The notes below the pieces were generated by a model. That model was not told where the DNA came from and did no database searches. It saw only the letters and a list, made by a program, of their open reading frames with translations. 61,507 nt of DNA from Sva-07 sp964651825. Lineage in GTDB: Bacteria; Actinomycetota; Acidimicrobiia; Acidimicrobiales; Ilumatobacteraceae. The DNA lies in assembly GCA_964651825.1 (NCBI GenBank), contig CAZYWK010000014.1, positions 1-61,507 on the forward strand, read 5' to 3'. Shown here in pieces: positions 57,840 to 61,507 of this stretch (the first letter of the stretch is position 1; each line of letters opens with the position of its first letter). The translations under genes and the position numbers were made by a program.

Positions 57840-59003
57840 GTGCACACCGCCGTTTCGGTCCCGCCCACCAAGCCAGGACCGACCCGAGTTCGATCCATCG
57901 GCATCCTGTCGACGTTCCCGCCGACGTCGTGCGGGATCGCGACGTTCTCCGCGGCACTGGCGGCCGGGCTGATCGCGTCGGGCATCTCGGTCGACGTCGT
58001 GCGCTGCGACTCGTCACCCACGGTCGAAGATGTGCTGGTGGTCGGCTCACTGGCCGAACACGCATCCGCGGTCACGGCGTTGAACGCCACCGACGTCGTG
58101 ATCGTCCAGCACGAGTACGGCCTGTACGACGGTGCCGACGGCAACGCGATCGTGCCGTTCATGCGCGCGATCGACGTACCGCTCGTGGTGGTGGCGCACA
58201 CCGTTCTGAGCGCACCGACCCCGAACCAGCGGATCGTGCTGGAACAGGTGTGCGCGGCGGCCGACGTGGTCGTGGTCATGACCGAAACGGCGCGGACTCG
58301 GCTGTTCGCCGGCTTCGACGTCGACCAGTCGAAGGTGTCGCTGATTCCGCACGGCGCGGCGACGCCGCCGGCGGACCCCATCACTCCTCGACGGGCGAGC
58401 GACCGCCCGGCGAGGCTGTTGACGTGGGGCCTGCTCGGCCCGGGCAAGGGGATCGAGTGGGCGATCGACGCCGTCGCCGACCTCAGCGACATGCACCCGC
58501 GGCCGGACTACGTCGTCGCCGGTGCGACGCATCCCAAGGTGTTGCAGTCGCACGGTGAGGCATACCGCAACATGCTCGTCGATCGAGCTGCCAGGTCCGA
58601 TGCCGCGAGCCACGTCCGCTTCGACGACACCTACCGGGACCTTCCGTCGCTGACCAGCCTGATCCAATCGGCCGACCTGGTCGTGCTTCCGTACGACTCA
58701 CGCGATCAGGTCACCTCCGGCGTGCTGGTCGATGCCGTCGCCGCGGGGCGGCCGGTGGTGTCCACCGAGTTCCCCCACGCCGTCGAACTGTTGGCGAGCG
58801 GCGCCGGAATCGTGGTGCCACAGCGCGACCCGGCCGCGCTCGCAGCGGCGATTCGTTCGGTCCTGACCGATTCGAGACTGGCCGCGTCGATGGCGGCCGA
58901 AGCCCGGCGTCTGGCACCAAGCCTGTCGTGGCCCGCCGTCGCGAAGCGGTACGTCAGGCTCGCGGACGAAGTCGTGGCGGCGAAACACCGCGTGGCGTCG
59001 TGA
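57840..59003 (+). CDS. glycosyltransferase family 4
   Basis: A 387-aa GT-B enzyme. The N-terminal half has the acceptor-domain opening STFPPTSCGIATFSAALAAG (about 24-43), VVIVQHEYGLYDGADG and SLIPHGAATPP; the donor half LLTWGLLGPGKGIEWAIDAV and VLPYDSRDQVTSGVLVDAVA (the S-G-V-L loop stands in the position of the E-x7-E). GTG 57840 has a good Shine-Dalgarno. Its stop overlaps the next start (GTGA). Probably builds a mannoside, to judge from the GH130 gene nearby. Confidence 0.87.
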   Translation: MHTAVSVPPTKPGPTRVRSIGILSTFPPTSCGIATFSAALAAGLIASGISVDVVRCDSSPTVEDVLVVGSLAEHASAVTALNATDVVIVQHEYGLYDGADGNAIVPFMRAIDVPLVVVAHTVLSAPTPNQRIVLEQVCAAADVVVVMTETARTRLFAGFDVDQSKVSLIPHGAATPPADPITPRRASDRPARLLTWGLLGPGKGIEWAIDAVADLSDMHPRPDYVVAGATHPKVLQSHGEAYRNMLVDRAARSDAASHVRFDDTYRDLPSLTSLIQSADLVVLPYDSRDQVTSGVLVDAVAAGRPVVSTEFPHAVELLASGAGIVVPQRDPAALAAAIRSVLTDSRLAASMAAEARRLAPSLSWPAVAKRYVRLADEVVAAKHRVAS

Positions 59004-60046
59004 CGTTGCCATCGTTCGGGCACGTCCTGTCGATGTCCGACGGCATCGGGATGTTCGAGCATGCCGACCACGACAGTCCGCGTCGAGAACACGGATACTG
59101 CACCGACGACATGGCTCGCCTGTTGATCGTGGCCGTCCGCGAGCCCGACGTCAGCGAGCCGGTCCGCGAGCTCGGCCGCACCGCGTTTCGCTTCCTGGCC
59201 GCGTCGCAGAGCGCGACCGGGCACACACGCAACCGTCGCGACGCCTCCGGTCGGTGGCACGGCCGCCACGGCGTCGAGGACTGCTGGGGACGCAGCGTGT
59301 GGGCATTCGGCACCGCGGCACGTCGGGCCCCGGAAGATTGGATGCGGGGAAGTGCGATGTCGTACTTCACCCACGGTGCGAGGCGACGCTCGCCACACCG
59401 CCGTGCGATGGCGTTCGCGGCGCTCGGCGCCGCCGAAGTCTTCGACGTCGATCACCGCCACCGAGGCGCGCGCGAGATGCTGGCCGCCGCGATCACGACG
59501 ATCGGGCCCATCTCGACCGACCCGAGATGGCCGTGGCCCGAGCCACGCCTCTCCTATGCCAACGCGGTGCTGCCCGAGGTGCTGATCGCCGCCGGCTCTG
59601 CACTCGACCGTCCGGACGTCCTCGCCGATGGGCTGACACTCTTGCGTTGGCTGCTCGAGCGCGAAACCGTCGACGGCCACCTGTCACCGACGCCGGTCGG
59701 TGGCGCTGGCCCGGCCGACAGCCGGCCCCGTTTCGATCAACAGCCGATCGAGGTCGCCGCACTCGCCGACGCGTGCGCTCGTGCAGCTGCGGTCACCGGT
59801 GACGACGATTGGCGGCGGGCTGTCGACCTGGCGATCGACTGGTTCTCCGGGAAGAACGACACCGGGGCCGTGATGTGGGACGCCGTCACGCACGGTGGCT
59901 ACGACGGCTTGACGGCCGACGGTCCGAATCTGAACCAGGGCGCGGAGTCGACGCTGGCACTCATCGCCACGCTCCAGCACGTACGCCGGCCGGCTGTGCA
60001 GGCCGGGCTCGGCGCGCTCAGCGGGCCGAACTGGTCAACCGGTTGA
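59000..60046 (+). CDS. helical-barrel protein of a glycan locus, six-hairpin-like
   Basis: A 348-aa protein rich in paired helices, compatible with an (alpha/alpha)6 or six-hairpin glycosidase/epimerase fold. Motifs that stand out: DDMARLLIVAVREP, ASGRWHGRHGVEDCWGRSVW, and FSGKNDTGAVMWDAVTHGG. I do not recognise a catalytic triad. GTG 59000 overlaps the GT4 stop by four bases. The GT4-helical protein-GH130 grouping suggests it processes the same glycan. Confidence 0.6.
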   Translation: MTLPSFGHVLSMSDGIGMFEHADHDSPRREHGYCTDDMARLLIVAVREPDVSEPVRELGRTAFRFLAASQSATGHTRNRRDASGRWHGRHGVEDCWGRSVWAFGTAARRAPEDWMRGSAMSYFTHGARRRSPHRRAMAFAALGAAEVFDVDHRHRGAREMLAAAITTIGPISTDPRWPWPEPRLSYANAVLPEVLIAAGSALDRPDVLADGLTLLRWLLERETVDGHLSPTPVGGAGPADSRPRFDQQPIEVAALADACARAAAVTGDDDWRRAVDLAIDWFSGKNDTGAVMWDAVTHGGYDGLTADGPNLNQGAESTLALIATLQHVRRPAVQAGLGALSGPNWSTG

Positions 60047-61319
60047 GCAGGTCGTCGACGCGGATCGTGGCGACGCCGGCACCGACGTCGGCAAAGCCGT
60101 ACGGCAACACCAGGTGCCCGGCGTGGATCATGCCCCCGCACGAGTACACGACGTTCGGCACGTAGCCGTCGCGCTCGTCGTCAGAGGGGCTCAACACCGG
60201 CTCGGTCAAGTGACCGAGCACACGGCTCGGATCGTCGACGTCGAGCAGCAGCGCTCCGAGCGTGTACCGCCGGAACGCGCCGACTCCGTGGGTGATCACC
60301 AGCCAGCCCGCCTCGGTCTCGACCGGCGATCCGCAGTTGCCGAGCTGCATCAGTTCCCACGGGCGTTGAGGCTCCTGGATCAGGGTCGCGTCCTGCCACA
60401 CCCGGATGTCGGTCGACGTCATGACGAAGTTGTTCACGTTGTCGTGGCGACCCAACGCCACATAGCTGCCGTCGATCCGGCGCGGGAAGATCGCCATGCC
60501 CTTGTTGTGCGCGGCGCGACCGCTGAGTGTCGACACCCGAAACTCGCAGAAGTCGTCCGTCTCGAGCAGTTGCGGCAGGATCTGATGGCCGTCGAACGCG
60601 GTGTAGGTCGCGAAGTACGTGATCGTTGCGTCGTCATCGACGAAACGGACGAACCGCGCGTCCTCCATGCCATGACTCTCCGTCGAACTGCTGGGGAACA
60701 GGACCCGTTCGGAGATGTCGATGGACGCCGGAAACGAAGTCCGGTAATCCGAAGACGCGTCCGGCGTGTGCTCACCCGTCGTGGCGTAGACACTCGGCGC
60801 GTCGAGTCGCACCACAGCGCCCGCGTCGACGACGCCCGAGCGGAACTCGATCGACGACACGTGCCCCTCGCCGATCGCGCGGAGACTCATGACGAAGCGG
60901 ACCTCACCGTCGGCGACACCGGATTGATCAGGCGCCGCGACGATCGACGGGTTCCCGAGCGCGGCCGCCTCGATCGAGTACTCGTGCGAGAAGTATGCGC
61001 CGATCAGATGACGCCGGTCGGCCGAGAGTGGCTCGTCGAGCAATTCGAGATGCCCCAACCGGGCGGCGACACCGGCGAAGTTCCGCTCCAGCACCGAGAC
61101 CAGATCGCGGTGCCGGTGCTCGAAGCGGCCACGAGCAGCTGCCAACGTTTCGGCGACGTCGTCGTCGGTCATGGCCAGGATCCGCTCGAGCACCAGCTGC
61201 ATCCGCGACGAGCCGTCGGGGTAGATCTCCTCGCGAGGCAGGAACGGCCTCGTGATCACGCGCCGGGCGTCCGGCACGAGCCGCAGCGAGTCGGAACGTG
61301 TCATCCGGAGCGCATCCAT
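60018..61319 (-). CDS. GH130-family mannoside phosphorylase/hydrolase-like enzyme
   Basis: A 433-aa five-bladed beta-propeller enzyme of GH130. Family-like segments: HGMEDARFVRFVDDDATITY (about 222-241), AIFPRRIDGSYVALGRHDN and QLGNCGSPVETEAGWLVITH. GH130 enzymes phosphorolyse or hydrolyse beta-mannosides. The D/E catalytic positions need alignment. The propeller is preceded by about 90 helical residues (LERILAMTDDDVAETLAAAR), longer than typical. It converges on the helical-barrel gene with a 29-bp overlap. Confidence 0.8.
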   Translation of the reverse strand: MDALRMTRSDSLRLVPDARRVITRPFLPREEIYPDGSSRMQLVLERILAMTDDDVAETLAAARGRFEHRHRDLVSVLERNFAGVAARLGHLELLDEPLSADRRHLIGAYFSHEYSIEAAALGNPSIVAAPDQSGVADGEVRFVMSLRAIGEGHVSSIEFRSGVVDAGAVVRLDAPSVYATTGEHTPDASSDYRTSFPASIDISERVLFPSSSTESHGMEDARFVRFVDDDATITYFATYTAFDGHQILPQLLETDDFCEFRVSTLSGRAAHNKGMAIFPRRIDGSYVALGRHDNVNNFVMTSTDIRVWQDATLIQEPQRPWELMQLGNCGSPVETEAGWLVITHGVGAFRRYTLGALLLDVDDPSRVLGHLTEPVLSPSDDERDGYVPNVVYSCGGMIHAGHLVLPYGFADVGAGVATIRVDDLLNRLTSSAR

Positions 61320-61507
61320 CGAATCCCCCGGGGTTCTTGACGGTCTTCCACCGCCACGATGACGACGAGCACCGCAACCGTACCGTCCAACGAGATCAAC
61401 GTGTTGTTCTCGGCGACCCAGGGGTCAGTACGACCACGTGGTCATGGTGTGGCGATCTGTTCTGGTGATACCTCAACTGCCATTATCACCAACACCTATA
61501 CGTTAGA
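61320..61507. promoter_or_regulatory. non-coding 5' region with two palindromes
   Basis: 188 bp upstream of the GH130 gene to the window edge, increasingly AT-rich. GACCACGTGGTC (61432-61443) is a perfect 12-bp palindrome, and GGTGATA (61464-61470) pairs with TATCACC (61484-61490) across 13 bp. Both look like operators for a sugar-responsive regulator or for a gene beyond the window. No coding frame is evident. Confidence 0.55.

Overview
The window is a GC-rich (not counted), densely packed chromosomal segment carrying about 61 protein genes, with no rRNA, tRNA, phage or insertion-sequence genes that I could find. The gene content points to a free-living aerobic actinobacterium: inositol-1-phosphate synthase, an F420-type nitroreductase, a SigF/RsbW/SpoIIE stress switch, gatC-gatA-gatB order, many GTG starts and several apparently leaderless genes. 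My best guess, from general gene character and not from any search, is the Acidimicrobiia (Ilumatobacter-like). One 100-base N run (50426-50525) marks a scaffold join.

Layout. 1-13.2 kb: ino1 (cut by the left edge) divergent from a LysR regulator; an unusual 5-formyl-THF cyclo-ligase / threonine-dehydratase-like fusion; flavin reductase; DUF3054; YfcC carrier overlapping a leucyl aminopeptidase; a large MalT-type LuxR regulator; Bcp peroxiredoxin; DUF4234; serine hydrolase. 13.2-20.4 kb: a secreted bifunctional murein hydrolase, ilvD, a nitroreductase/TetR pair with clear palindromic operators, and an acyl-CoA dehydrogenase. 20.5-30.2 kb: gatCAB, two divergent citrate synthases (one with an N-terminal HTH) sharing an operator-rich gap, an orphan UgpC-type ATPase, lgt, an esterase, and a ferredoxin/TetR pair. 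30.3-36.6 kb: TPR-HD-GYP protein, M48 protease, YbaK, thioesterase, OB-fold plus thiolase pair, SDR.

36.6-41.0 kb is a general-stress island: RsbW-like kinase, PAS-SpoIIE phosphatase, STAS antagonist, Dps, SigF, a second RsbW-like protein, CsbD and a 25-aa membrane peptide. Good SigB/SigF-type promoters (GTTT-N15/16-GGGWAY) precede three of these genes and a weak one precedes a fourth. 42.4-47.7 kb holds a tightly overlapping five-gene operon for a membrane glycolipid or glycan (GT39-like, methyltransferase, flippase-like, polyprenyl-type GT2, PIG-V-like). 47.9-49.3 kb is an N-terminally extended NirK. 50.3-56.6 kb: a gap-truncated small ORF, a second large LuxR regulator, a hotdog protein, dialkylglycine decarboxylase, an SRPBCC protein and an unknown. 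56.6-61.3 kb: a mannoside-type carbohydrate locus (two GT4, a helical-barrel protein, GH130).

The most noteworthy non-gene signals are a four-copy interspersed palindrome built on GTTTGCGTCGGGATT, a 3 x 34-bp tandem repeat ending in a hairpin, and several perfect operator palindromes. The strongest candidate for an undescribed system is the HTH-citrate synthase with its divergent citrate synthase and tandem operators.
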